Shown piece by piece: positions 20,524-30,966 of a DNA stretch of 64,000 nt (positions within the stretch are counted from its first letter, which is position 1; the number at the start of each line of letters is the position of its first letter). The position numbers were made by a program, and so were the translations under genes. The DNA comes from Sphaerulina vaccinii (Eukaryota; Ascomycota; Dothideomycetes; Mycosphaerellales; Mycosphaerellaceae): the NCBI GenBank assembly GCA_022570795.1, contig JAKUDP010000007.1, positions 1,550,001 through 1,614,000 on the forward strand, read 5' to 3'. The notes under the pieces are model-generated. The model was not told where the DNA came from. It did not search any database and saw nothing but the letters and a program-made list of their open reading frames with translations.

Positions 20524-22566
20524 ATGTCGACTGCTAGTGGTGCTCGTGGCACGCCCAAGGGTGGACGTGGCCAGCCTACCTTTCTCGAGGGCGGAACTCT
20601 GTCTGGCATCCCACGTCCGAAGCTCGAATCGACACCGAGCGAAGCCACAACGTCCTTCAGTGCAAGCAGAGCCAAGCAGTCGAAGCGAGATGAGGTAGGG
20701 ACACCATCATCATACTATTTGAATAGCCATTGATATCGTTCTCAGGCAATCCGAAGCAAACTCGAGAAGGATCTGGGCAAGCGTCGAGGTCCTGCCGGAC
20801 GAGCTCGCCAATCTCGCAAAGCACCACCTGGAACTGTGCTAGCGCTCAAGCCAAATCAGGCTCTTCAGATCAAGCCAGGGACGACTGTCACCGAGGCTGC
20901 TCAGATGATGGCAGCAAAGAGGGAGGACTGTGTGCTGGTCACGGACGATGATGATAGAATCGCTGGTATCTTCACTGCAAAGGATCTGGCGTTTCGTGTC
21001 GTGGGTGCTGGCTTGAACGCCAGGAACGTGACAATCGCAGAAATCATGACCAAGAACCCACTGTGTGCAAAGACGGACACAAGTGCTACAGACGCACTAG
21101 ATCTTATGGTGCGAAAAGGCTTCAGACATTTGCCAGTTATGGACGAGAACCACGATATCTCTGGTGTTCTGGATATCACGAAGTGTTTCTATGAGGCTAT
21201 GGAGAAGCTGGAACGCGCATATACATCATCGAAGAAGCTTTACGACGCACTGGAAGGTGTACAGGCTGAGCTCGGCTCGAGTCAACCACAACAAGTCATC
21301 CAGTACGTTGAGGCAGTAAGACAGCGAATGTCCGGGCCAACGTTGGAGTCTGTTCTGAATGGTCTTCCGCCCACCACTGTTTCTGTGCGGACGAGTGTCA
21401 AGGAGGCTGCACAGCTGATGAAGGAGAATCACACTACTGCAGTGCTTGTGCAAGACCAGGGCCAGATTACTGGTATCTTCACCTCGAAGGATGTTGTTCT
21501 TCGTGTCATTGCTGCTGGACTTGACCCTGCCAATTGCAGTGTCATTCGCGTCATGACACCACATCCTGACTTTGCGCCGATGGATATGAGCATCCAGCAA
21601 GCACTGCGAAAGATGCACGACGGCCACTACCTTAACCTTCCGGTCATGAATAAGGAGAGTGACGAGATTGTTGGCATGGTCGATGTTCTCAAGCTCACCT
21701 ATGCCACGCTTGACCAGATCAACGGTATGGCTGCTGGTGACAGTGAAGGTCCTGCATGGAACAAGTTCTGGATGTCAATGGAAGCAGAGACTGAGTCGAT
21801 GATGTCTGGGGACGGTGGCAGTCATGCACCACATACGCCTGATAGGTCAGCGATGATCTCGCCTGATCGACCCGACTTTGCTAGAGGTGATTCCGTGCTG
21901 CCCACCGACTCTGCTTCTCACAACGGCATTGAGCATGAGGAAGCTTCTGCGCTTGCAGGCGCCATCGAGGACACTCCTTTCACTTTCAAGTTCAAGGCAC
22001 CTGGTGGTCGAGTGCACCGTCTACATGTTGTTGCGTCGCAAGGCATGACCGAGCTCGTAAGCACCATCGCCGACAAGCTCGGCCATGAGGCGGAAGCCAT
22101 TGGCGGTGTACCTGCATTCGAGAACGGCAAGCTGCAGCATGCTGGGTTCGCACTTAGCTACCTGGATAACGAGGGCGACACAGTCTCGATTACCACTGAC
22201 CATGACTTGCTTGAGGCGATCATGCTCGCGAAAGAGGCACGCAAGGACAAGGTGGACCTCTTTGTCCACGATCCAGAAAAGCCAGCAATGCCAACAACAC
22301 TCGATCCACAGCCTGCGATCATCCCTCCAACGCCTACTGAGAGCTCTGTACGACGACGAAAGCAACAAGAGTCTTCCGACGATGAGGAAGAAGAGCAGAA
22401 TGTCACGCAGCGCCGCAGGGACCGCAAAGCTGCTGCATCACAGGGTGCCCAGGCCCAGGAGCAGATCATTCAGGGTGTTCCTAACGAAGTTCTGCTGCCC
22501 GGTGCCATTGGTGTTCTCGCAGTGGTTATCCTGGTGACCTTTGTGGCTGGACGTTCGAGCAGATAG
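20524..22566 (+). CDS. CBS and PB1 domain protein with C-terminal membrane anchor
   Basis: Exons 20524-20694 and 20746-22566 encode 663 aa. After a Ser/Thr/Gly-rich N-terminus come four CBS motifs in two pairs (IAGIFTAKDLAFRVVGAGL / ISGVLDITKCFYEAMEKL and ITGIFTSKDVVLRVIAAGL / IVGMVDVLKLTYATLDQI). A PB1 domain follows at about residues 480-565 (TFKFKAPGGRVHRLHV ... ALSYLDNEGDTVSITTDHDLLEAI). A single hydrophobic segment near the C-terminus (LLPGAIGVLAVVILVTFVAG) suggests tail anchoring. This is the same layout as the fission-yeast Mug70-type proteins. CBS pairs usually bind adenine nucleotides; the ligand here is unknown. The intron is 51 nt. Confidence 0.9.
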
Positions 22567-23356
22567 ACTGGCGACGGCTGTTTCGTTCTTTCTAGCGTTG
22601 TTCTCGTACCGAATCTGTTTTACAAGCACTGATACCACTACAGTATTGTTGATTATAGTAGCATAGCCCCTACGGCCGTCTCTTGGATAACAGTACTATT
22701 ATGATCCACTCAAGCACTGTATTCGCGGCTGCAGTACCACCTGAAGTCGCGCAAGGTTCGCGTCACTGCGCCATCAAGGTCAACAGTCGGCAGCACACAT
22801 TGCGACTTCACCTCATCTTCACCAGCCCATTACCGACATACATGATTTCGAAGCCTGTCAGTGTCTGCGTCCTGCATCGAAGCCAGCCTCCAGCCTAGCG
22901 GTGGCCCTACGTCTGACCGACTCAACATTCACAACCTGACAGGACCAACACCCGAATGATTTCCAACCCTGCCTGAGGCTCTACATTGCTTACAAACTTC
23001 CTGGCTACGGACCTGCATGATACTCAAATCATATCCGCTGTAGCTCATCACTAATTGAACGGAAGTGAGTGATGTGCTGCGGCCCCACGTCCCGAGGGAG
23101 GGGCCTTTCAGCTGCTGCAACGCGGCTTACAGCTGTGCAGCTCGCGGTACCCAAAATGTTCTGGACACGACACGAATGATTGGCAGTTGTCATATCCTAG
23201 GTAAAGGTGGTTGGATGTAGGTCGAGCGGAACAGCACTACTTATAGAGTGATCTCCCAGCTCCACGACCAACTAGCACATCAGCACTGAAACTCCAGAAC
23301 AACTGCCTCACACCATTCTAGCCAACTACGATCAACAAATAGAGAACCCTACCACC
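22567..23356. other. Intergenic, promoter of the GFA-family gene
   Basis: About 790 bp. The short frames here have no splice partners. No repeats or RNA genes seen. A CA-rich stretch just before the next ATG is probably its 5' leader. Confidence 0.45.
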
Positions 23357-24025
23357 ATGAGCTCACACATTCCTAAAGTCCAGGACGGTCCTGTTCCTCT
23401 TCCAACACAAGGCGCACACGGAGAAGATGACAAGAAGACAGCAACGGCAACATGCTATTGTGGTACTGTCCAGCTCGAATTCGTATGTCCCAATGACACA
23501 CCACACACAGCCGCATGATCACATCACTAACATCCTTCTCTCACAGCCAACAGAAGGCGAGCACCTGGTAGACACCTTCATCTGCAACTGCACCGAGTAA
23601 GCTCTCCATATCCATTAACCTATCCATTCGCACCTCAACTCTAACATCATATCTCCCATAGTTGCCGTAAGATCACAGCCTCAATGTTCGCTTCCAACTT
23701 CATCGTAGCCGACGCCGGCGTCAAACACCTTCGAGGCGAAGACAAACTCACTCGCTACGCCCAACGTAACACGATCAAATCTGGATGCGAAATGGCAAAC
23801 TTCTTCTGTTCAGTCTGCGGTACACTTATGTATCGTGTTGGAACAGGTTTCCCTGGAAATAAGGTTATGAGAATTGGAACAATTGATGATTACACGCTTC
23901 ATGAGACGAAGTTCAAGCCGAGAATTGAGCAGTTTACAAAGGATCGTGTGGCTTGGTTCAAAGGAGGGGAGGGTGTTGAGCAGGTTGAGGGGAGCTATTA
24001 TAATGGGAAGGAGCCGGAGAAGTAA
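23357..24025 (+). CDS. GFA / CENP-V domain zinc protein (Mss4-like fold)
   Basis: Exons 23357-23482, 23547-23596 and 23662-24025 encode 179 aa. The zinc ligands of the GFA family are in order: CYCG near residue 34, CNC-x-x-C after the second exon junction (CNCTDCRK), and CSVCG near residue 100. The family is named after a bacterial glutathione-dependent formaldehyde-activating enzyme, but most fungal members have no proven reaction, so a formaldehyde role should not be assumed. The block ASMFASNFIVADAGV and the C-terminal FTKDRVAWFKG are typical. Introns are 64-65 nt with good signals and the frame is intact. Confidence 0.85.
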
Positions 24026-24972
24026 GTGCTTCAGTGTGTATGGATCGGCATTGGTAGGAACAGACTGAATGTGTCTATAGCAGGAAGAAGAGACCTAGTC
24101 AACATCTATGATGTATGTTATAGACAGAAGAACTCGCAAGTAGGTGGAAAATCACAGATATCGATATTGGAAGTATCTTGCTATCAGAGTGTACTGTTCG
24201 TCCAGTTCAACATTGTGAGGACTTGTGCTGTGCCGGGTGAGTGTCGTCGCTCACAGTGGCTCGCGGCAAGCGATCAACAGTCGGAAATGGTCTCTGCACT
24301 TGGGTCAAAGGGACATTGCGCTCTGTCCAGGAACACGATAGCCTGGTACGGGCGAGTTCATGGAGATATTTTCGACCTAATCACAACTTTCCGACACTTG
24401 GTCGCCTGATGCGAGAGTGGTTGCTGAGTAGTATGCTTAGGGTTGCCCGAAACAACTGGGACGACGATGAATCAACTTCTCCAGTGAGCCACTCTGTAGG
24501 CTGTACGCCATATCAATCTATCGATCCTTGAGAAATTGTAGACCAATCGACTCAGACTGCAAGGCACAATCTATCATAAGCTAACTTGGCAGTTTTCTCG
24601 AATTGTCGACATCTGAAAGTCCCTCTGGCGATCAAGTACAGCCTCCACCCATCTCTCTGGCCAACAATACAGTGCGTCGTGTGATGTCCGACGAGGTTCT
24701 GTTCTATCATGTAATACTCAATTTCGAAGGCTGAACTTTCGTACATGAATCCATAATCATTGTTATGATAGTGTGCTTGACATGTTCTGTCATAGGTGAG
24801 ATTGCTCACTCAGTTGAATACCTAACGCCACCAGCGCCTACGCTCACATTTCTTAAAGGTCATTGCAAGGACTTTGCTCGCTACCATGAATGCATGCATG
24901 CGATGCAGTGTTTCGTTCCGCTGAAAAAGCAAGTCGCGAATGATGCAGCGTCTCTGCTTGCTTACCCAGCCA
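24026..24972. other. Convergent intergenic region
   Basis: About 950 bp between the ends of the GFA-family gene and SDS23, unusually long for a tail-to-tail gap. Only short frames without domain or splice support; no repeat found. It could hold a gene I cannot recognise. Confidence 0.4.
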
Positions 24973-26727
24973 TCAAGTGGCTTTCCGAGCGATGCGATCC
25001 CTGCTCGCATTGCCTCCTTCTCCGGCTCTTCCCATTTCCACACTGCTTGACATTTCTCGCTCGCGACTCTGACTAATTCCCATACTCTCCATACTTGGCC
25101 TCACACTATCCATGCTCGGTCGCACACTTGAGCTGCTGCTCTGTCTGCGCCGGCGTCTAGTCTCTTCTGGGTCGCCAGGTGAAAGTCCACTAGCTCTAGC
25201 GAACAGGTTGAGGATGTCTGTCAACGACACGACTCCAGAGAGGCGGCCACTCATGCTCGCACCAGGCAACTGAGCAGCGCCGACACTAACGGCGGGGTTG
25301 GTACTGGTGTATGGTGGTCCTGGTGTCATGCTATCTGTGCCTGCACCGGTTCTGACAGGCGTTGTTATCGGCGTGTTATGCTCAAATCCGGAGCTGTGCA
25401 TCGCAGATGAAGGAATTGCATGCTTCATGCCGGGCGATGGCGGGACACTTGTAGATGGAGATGGTGCTTCTACAACCCACATTCGGTGTGAACGTGTAGC
25501 GCATAGCTTGGCCACGGTATGTGCAAGTGTCGAGAATTGCGTGACGTGGAAGACAGGGTAGCTGTCCTTGCCGTCGTACATGCCTCGCTCGGAGAGAATA
25601 ACCCCAATGAAGTGTATGCAACTGCTGTGCAATAGTGGAATGGCGGAGGTGTCAGTCAGTAGCTGTGTCATAGTGTTAGTAACTGTATAGGTCAAGCTTG
25701 AGGCAGAACTTACGCGGACATCAACATGGCTGATATTTCCCACCACATTGCGATGACTATCTAGAACAGGCAGCGAGGTGATACCTTCGGCATGCATGAG
25801 TCTGAGAGCATCAGCCACTGGCTTGTCACCATTGATCGCGAGCACCTCCTTTGCACCGATTTCCAGCTCTTTCAGCGTTATGGCGTATAAGCTCTCTGTA
25901 GCAGCAAAGTTCTGATGATTCTCCCAGAAGAATCGCACCAAGCGTAGCTGTGTCAATACACCCACGGCTTCACTTGTGCCCTCCTTTGTGATGATCACTC
26001 GGTGATGGCCAGCACCGAGCAACTCCATGGCCTGCAACAGAGTAGCTGTGTGCATGACGAACACTGGCTCTTCTCGCGCCCCAAGATGATCTGTAACATC
26101 TTTCAGGGGAATGATCTCGCCTCTCCGTGCTCTGTCCGCGATCCTGGCTGCGAGCTCATCGGGCTGCGACAGGCCCAGCACAAGCAGTAGGTAGGCATTC
26201 AGGTCGCTGTAGTCGAATGTGCTGATTGCAGTCTTCGTCTTCATAGACTCTCGCACGAGCACAACGTTAGGTGCTCCAGATCGAATCAACAACTTCGTGG
26301 TGTCTTCAATGCTACTGTCAAGCTCCACGAAGCGCAACTCTGTTGGATCTATGATCTCTTGCACCTGTATCGTTCGCCAGTCTCTGCCTTTGAAGCGCTC
26401 CTCCCCGCCATTGGCTTTCTGTGAAGGCTGCATGAGAAGTTCTGTGAGTGCTGGGCCGGAGAATGAGTGTGTTCGTGCGGTATGCTGGCGTGGCGAAGTG
26501 GGATAGTTGCGTAGGTTGAGGTTATCAGCGAAGCTCGATCTCTTGGACACGGAAGGTGACGCGTTCTCCTTGCGCGGTGTTTGCACAGGCGTAGACGTGT
26601 TTGAGGATATGGCGGAAGTGGATATGTTCTGAGGCCGGATGACTGGGCTTTTCTTCGCCTGTGGAGGAGATGACGATGACAGCAGACTGCTGCTGGAAGA
26701 GCCAGCGCGAGGTTTGGGCTCAGCCAT
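24973..26727 (-). CDS. SDS23: CBS-domain protein Sds23 (Moc1-like)
   Basis: About 567 aa. The N-terminus is Ser/Pro-rich. The CBS region runs from about residue 115 to 385 (RTIQVQEIIDP ... ADALRLMHAEGITSLPVLDSHRNVVGNISHVDVR), and the last CBS block (PVFHVTQFSTLAHTVAKLC) is followed by a Ser/Pro-rich loop and VVSLTDILNLFARASG. This is the Sds23/Moc1 family, which binds and restrains PP2A-type phosphatases and affects cell cycle and nutrient response. A 51-nt segment at 25663-25713 has a GTAAGT donor, a TACTAAC branch and an ACAG acceptor but no stop and a length divisible by three. I treat it as an intron, since its translation breaks the CBS domain; retaining it would add 17 residues. Confidence 0.88.
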   Translation of the reverse strand: MAEPKPRAGSSSSSLLSSSSPPQAKKSPVIRPQNISTSAISSNTSTPVQTPRKENASPSVSKRSSFADNLNLRNYPTSPRQHTARTHSFSGPALTELLMQPSQKANGGEERFKGRDWRTIQVQEIIDPTELRFVELDSSIEDTTKLLIRSGAPNVVLVRESMKTKTAISTFDYSDLNAYLLLVLGLSQPDELAARIADRARRGEIIPLKDVTDHLGAREEPVFVMHTATLLQAMELLGAGHHRVIITKEGTSEAVGVLTQLRLVRFFWENHQNFAATESLYAITLKELEIGAKEVLAINGDKPVADALRLMHAEGITSLPVLDSHRNVVGNISHVDVRVSSASSLTYTVTNTMTQLLTDTSAIPLLHSSCIHFIGVILSERGMYDGKDSYPVFHVTQFSTLAHTVAKLCATRSHRMWVVEAPSPSTSVPPSPGMKHAIPSSAMHSSGFEHNTPITTPVRTGAGTDSMTPGPPYTSTNPAVSVGAAQLPGASMSGRLSGVVSLTDILNLFARASGLSPGDPEETRRRRRQSSSSSVRPSMDSVRPSMESMGISQSREREMSSSVEMGRAGEGGNASRDRIARKAT

Positions 26728-27702
26728 GATGCTGTATCAGCCTCCAGGATATCCTTTCTACCTCTGTTTCCCTCGAAGGCTCCTGCTTCGACCAAACCAA
26801 GTCAATGGAAGTGGGGTCCTGAACCTGAACACGAGGTGGGGACCAGAAACGCGTATCAGAGATTCATGGATGGAGTCTCTGAACGCGGCGTGTACGTGCA
26901 GATCGATCAGCAGACACTCGAGAGATAGTATGGATGTCTGGTAGTGGTGGTGTGGTCGTGCAATTGTCTCTGCTGCTGCTATCTCTACTCTCGTCATGTG
27001 AAAGCGAGTCACTCGTCCTTGGCAGCTTCAAACCCCTGCCATCACAATCACAAGCCACAAAAGCCTATCAGCCAGTTGGTCAATAAGCGATCATCGCCCA
27101 CATTTTGTGAACGCCGACCACACGGTCTCTCATGCCATGGCGGAGACATTGCAGAAGATCAAGACCCGCGACGCATTGTCGGGATGTCGTGTTCTGGAAG
27201 CACATTCCGACGTCGAACTCCACATTATTCCAAGACACGAATGCGGCCGGAATTTTCATTGCGGTGTCGACAGGTCATCATTGTAGGTGAGTCAAAGAAG
27301 CCATCGTAGAGATTACAAACCAAAGCTCCTTCCGTCTTAGAAAGCAACCTCTGCATACCAAGCACGCCTTGTACAGAGGACGACTACACCCATCTACACC
27401 GTATCTGCTCTCATCTGTTTCCTATCTCTTCCACAGTTCTGCGACACCAATCAATCCAGTCACTGCAAGAATCTCCCCACGCCTTCCAAAAAGTTCCTGC
27501 TCACAACCTGCCGGTTCCACATCGGCTAAAGTCGGCCTCACTGCACGCGTGTTTGCACGAACCGGATTCGCAGCACTCGGCGGTGAAGGTCCGAGAACTG
27601 GGCGACTAGCCCGTGCATACTGTATAGTCATATGCTCACAGACCTCTTCTTTGCACAAGAAAACTTCTTGTCTGCAACAACTACATTGACAGAATCGACA
27701 AC
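26728..27702. promoter_or_regulatory. Divergent promoter region between SDS23 and the next gene
   Basis: About 975 bp separating two divergently transcribed genes. I see short frames only and no repeat or RNA gene. Confidence 0.45.
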
Positions 27703-28461
27703 ATGTCTCGAAACCTCCAGGAAGCGTATACGCTAGCTCACACGGCCCAGTGCCGCCTGCAATTGGCAGCAAGTCGACCAGATCGCAACCTACGATTTGT
27801 CGTAGGCCATTTGATGCACTATGAATCACTACGGCTACGAATTGTCGAGATCGAACACGACATCACCAAGAGCTCAAGATCATCTGCAGTAGCATTCAAG
27901 GGAACTGGCCGCGTCGACCATCACATCCAGCACAAGCCTTCTAACCTAGGACGAAGATCACCGCCTCCGCCAACTCAGACATATGATGAGGACACCGACT
28001 CTGATGACGAAGACGACGACATTGCATTCGACGACGAAGCTGAAGAGGGTCTATCACTAGAACGCTTCCCATCTGCTGCATCCCAGAATCCCCAACCAGC
28101 ACCTCAATCGACAAGGACAGAACCTGAACCTCCAGAGCTCGAACCAGACGAGGAAGACTACTCCGATGATGATATGGAACCAAGAAGTCCCGAGGAGCCC
28201 ACTCAAGAACAACTTGAACAAGCAGTTAAAGGCGAAGGCAACGAACTGTATGCAACTTACTACGAAGGTGTACGAAAGTGTGTCTGTCACGGACATACAG
28301 ACGCTCCCAGCTTCGACAGAATGTGGGAACTACCACCGGACCAAGCGAACGCAAAGGAGGGCGTAACGAGAGCTGTCGCGCAAATCAGCGAGTGTCCAGC
28401 AGCAGCGCAATCGGTATGCAGCAAGGAACATCTCCAGCAAGAAGTTCCAGTTGTCGCATGA
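27703..28461 (+). CDS. Acidic conserved fungal hypothetical protein
   Basis: Single exon of 252 aa. The ordered N-terminus (NLRFVVGHLMHYESLRLRIVEIE) followed by FKGTGRVDHHIQ resembles ascomycete proteins I know only as conserved hypotheticals. The middle is strongly acidic (DEDTDSDDEDDDIAFDDE). The C-terminus has a Cys/His pair (RKCVCHGH) and the MWELPPD motif seen near the end of these proteins, so the reading frame is probably nearly complete where it stops. The final ~25 residues look less natural than a +1 reading of the same DNA, so a late frameshift or small intron near 28390-28420 is possible. No enzyme motif or membrane segment is visible. Confidence 0.65.
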   Translation: MSRNLQEAYTLAHTAQCRLQLAASRPDRNLRFVVGHLMHYESLRLRIVEIEHDITKSSRSSAVAFKGTGRVDHHIQHKPSNLGRRSPPPPTQTYDEDTDSDDEDDDIAFDDEAEEGLSLERFPSAASQNPQPAPQSTRTEPEPPELEPDEEDYSDDDMEPRSPEEPTQEQLEQAVKGEGNELYATYYEGVRKCVCHGHTDAPSFDRMWELPPDQANAKEGVTRAVAQISECPAAAQSVCSKEHLQQEVPVVA

Positions 28462-28851
28462 CCTGGAACAATTTGATGGAACGAGGGCGAAGTCGGGAGG
28501 ATCTGCAATATTGACAGCGAAGGTGTTCTTTTACGGAAAGTGTTTGAAGCGAAACAGCGAAACGATACCCAACTCAGTGTTTACGAAAGCGAGATCGGCC
28601 TTGGCGCCGATGGATACGGAGGAGTTCGAAAGTTTAGGCGCGGATAATGCGGTGGTATACGGCTACAATCGGCATCTGGTATGGCTTGGCGGAAAGCTAC
28701 GGTTTATGATCGTGAGTCGTTGAACGATCTTATGGAACAGAACCATGGTGCTTGTGCCTGGCCTCGAGTGGCCCGCTCAGTAAGTAGTAGATCAATGAAT
28801 CAAACAACTCATGAATAGTCAATAGTTCACCAGTCTCCAACCTCGTCACAA
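28462..28851. other. Gap with protein-like fragments in shifting frames
   Basis: About 390 bp. Short stretches read like coding sequence in different frames (for example LLRKVFEAKQRNDTQLSVYE near 28520-28580) but with stops between them and no intron that joins them. It may be the decayed 3' part of the preceding gene or a separate remnant. I cannot support a gene here. Confidence 0.35.
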
Positions 28852-30406
28852 TCACAACTTTCCACGCCTGATACTATTGTCCACCATAACCTCCTTCACA
28901 ACCGCGAGAGCATCATAATGATCCAGCCAAAGCAAATGACCCGGCGAGCCATAAGGAGCATTCTCATCAGGAACAGCATTCTTGAACCACTCTGCAATTC
29001 TCTCCCTGATCACCAGACCGGCATCTTTATCCAAAGCCTTCCACTGTCGCAACCGTTCCTCCCTCAATTGATGGTCGTCCGTCGAGAACTTCTTGCCCTG
29101 GTAACGTGCATATTGTTGTATTTCTCGCAACGAGGACGTCGAAGTTTCTCATACATGCCGACCAAAGGCTTCAGATCATCACTAGAGGATGCGGATGCAA
29201 GTAATTCGGACAGGGCAACGGCGTCTTCGATTCCGGTTGCGGAGCCTTGTCCGGAATATCTGTTCACATTCATCAGAACTCCACTCAAGCTCACATTTAT
29301 AAGCTCTTGTACACTCACGGAAGCATAGCATGACATGCATCGCCAATCAGAACGACCTTTCCATCCTTGCTCGACCAAGAAGGCAATCCCTTGACTTCAA
29401 CAAACCTCCATTTGAATGCACTTTTCGCAACTTCTAACACTTTCTTGACAGGTTCGTCGAATTCGTTCCATCGAGCCTTCAAGAACGACAAATCATAAAC
29501 CCTCTCGTTCGGAGTGTTCGGATCCGGGTCCTTGTCTATAGAGTATTCATGATCGATGGGTTCCAGGTCGTAGATTCCTTGCTTGGGTACTGGAAAAGAT
29601 AACCAAGTCAACCCAGCACCAACACGCATTGTATTCTGCTCGACATCTGGACCGACAAGTTTCCTCAAGAACGGGGTCGTTCTCAACATAGTTGAAATCG
29701 AGCTGAATCTGCCATGTTGTGTCTGAGGCGAGTTGCATCCCTCGAAAGTCTGGGAACAGACATTTTCGGACTTTGCTGAATGCGCCGTCTGCGCCAATTA
29801 GTAGGTCGCTGGAGACGATGGTGCCGGTTTCTAGCGTTATGGCAGGTCTTGATGGATCGATGGTTTGGATCTTAGAGCCTTCGATTACTTCGCAGCCTGA
29901 TGTTATGGCCACGTTTTTGAACATTTCTGAAAAAGAGCGACGGAGACCGAACCTGTGCTATCAGTGGGGTGCGGTAGGCGATGGCGTTACTACTACACTC
30001 ACCAGGCAATACCTCTCGCTTGCATATCGATCAAGGCTATTCGACTCCCGTCTGGGTTACGGATATCTGCCAACGTATTTGGACTTGCAATCTTCTCCAA
30101 CTCCCCCCGTAGATTCCATTCGTCGAGGATTTTCGTCACATTTGGCTGTGAGAAACAGTCAGAATTCATGGGCTCGCAGAATGTGGAGTTCAAATTCGAA
30201 GTGCCTGTAATTGAATACCACTACCGCTTTCTTCTTGGTCTGCAGCGGCACGACGCTCGTAGATTCGAACTTGATGGCCCTTTCGAGCCACTGATCACAG
30301 AAGTCAGTACCATGCAACAGTATCAGAGCTACAGGAAGCGATTACATCCTATCCCGGCTGAACATCCTGCTATGCCTCCACCGACAATGATGATGTTTAG
30401 TGGCAT
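28852..30406 (-). pseudogene. FAD-dependent monooxygenase (salicylate-hydroxylase type) with two frameshifts
   Basis: Class A flavin monooxygenase of about 430 aa when read across breaks. The N-terminal dinucleotide-binding motif VGGGIAG is in a short first exon (30346-30406); exon 2 is 30205-30290 and exon 3 is 30003-30145. GIQLQPNVTKIL, the SDLLIGADGAFSKVR block and the second FAD motif GDACHAMLP are all present. The intron between exons 2 and 3 (30146-30204) starts with GC rather than GT. Two frame breaks are not explained by introns: at about 29671-29677, in a CCCC run, between NYVENDP and FLRKLVG; and at about 29127-29133 between KLRRPR and REIQQYARY. These would abolish the C-terminal half. 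Such enzymes hydroxylate aromatics, often in catabolism or secondary metabolism; substrate unknown. Confidence 0.75.
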
Positions 30407-30966
30407 GACTTATATTGAGGTACATATACGATTCAATCGAATGGCCTCTCAATAGTCGTCCGTGGCCTAGTGGCAAGATCAGTAAGCCGTTAGCACAGCT
30501 AATGCTTGACCAGGAAAGTCATTCATCCAGCACAAGGTTGATTTGGCCTCGACGGTCGAAGCGGCAGGGAGCCATGCAAAAGCGGCGATTGTTTTGCTTC
30601 TTTTCTTTTCTTTTGACCTGATTATTTGTGATGACAGTAGGATAGGTCCTGACGGGCACCTGCTGAAGGTGTTCCCGAGTAACGGTTGTCAGATGTAAGC
30701 GGCTGTGATAGCTGCTTTATGAAGTCACCATCCCTGTCTTCCCGAAGTGTAGGTTACGTCCTCCTAGGAATGACATGTAGGGTAGGTCTCGGTAGCCATT
30801 AGATATACAGAATGCGTTCGAGGTTTCGGCTACATCGGTGCGCCGTACGGCAAGGCATTGACCGAGTCCGAGTTTATCCTGGCGAACTTTACTGAATCTG
30901 GTCACCACATCTGATCGAGTCTGCTATTCTTTAGCTTGATCATGCTTGTACACCTCCAATTCCCTT
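30407..30966. other. Intergenic
   Basis: About 560 bp between the monooxygenase start and the end of OTU1. One tRNA A-box-like stretch (see rejected items) but no complete RNA gene, repeat or coding region. Confidence 0.45.

Noticed and set aside
28451..28723. Plus-strand ORF after the acidic hypothetical gene
   Set aside because: Partly protein-like, but two other frames look equally so and none can be joined by introns; recorded as a gap with fragments instead.
30457..30530. Possible tRNA (TGGCCTAGTGGCAAG resembles an A box)
   Set aside because: No matching B box (GGTTCGAnTCC) at the right distance and no cloverleaf could be folded.
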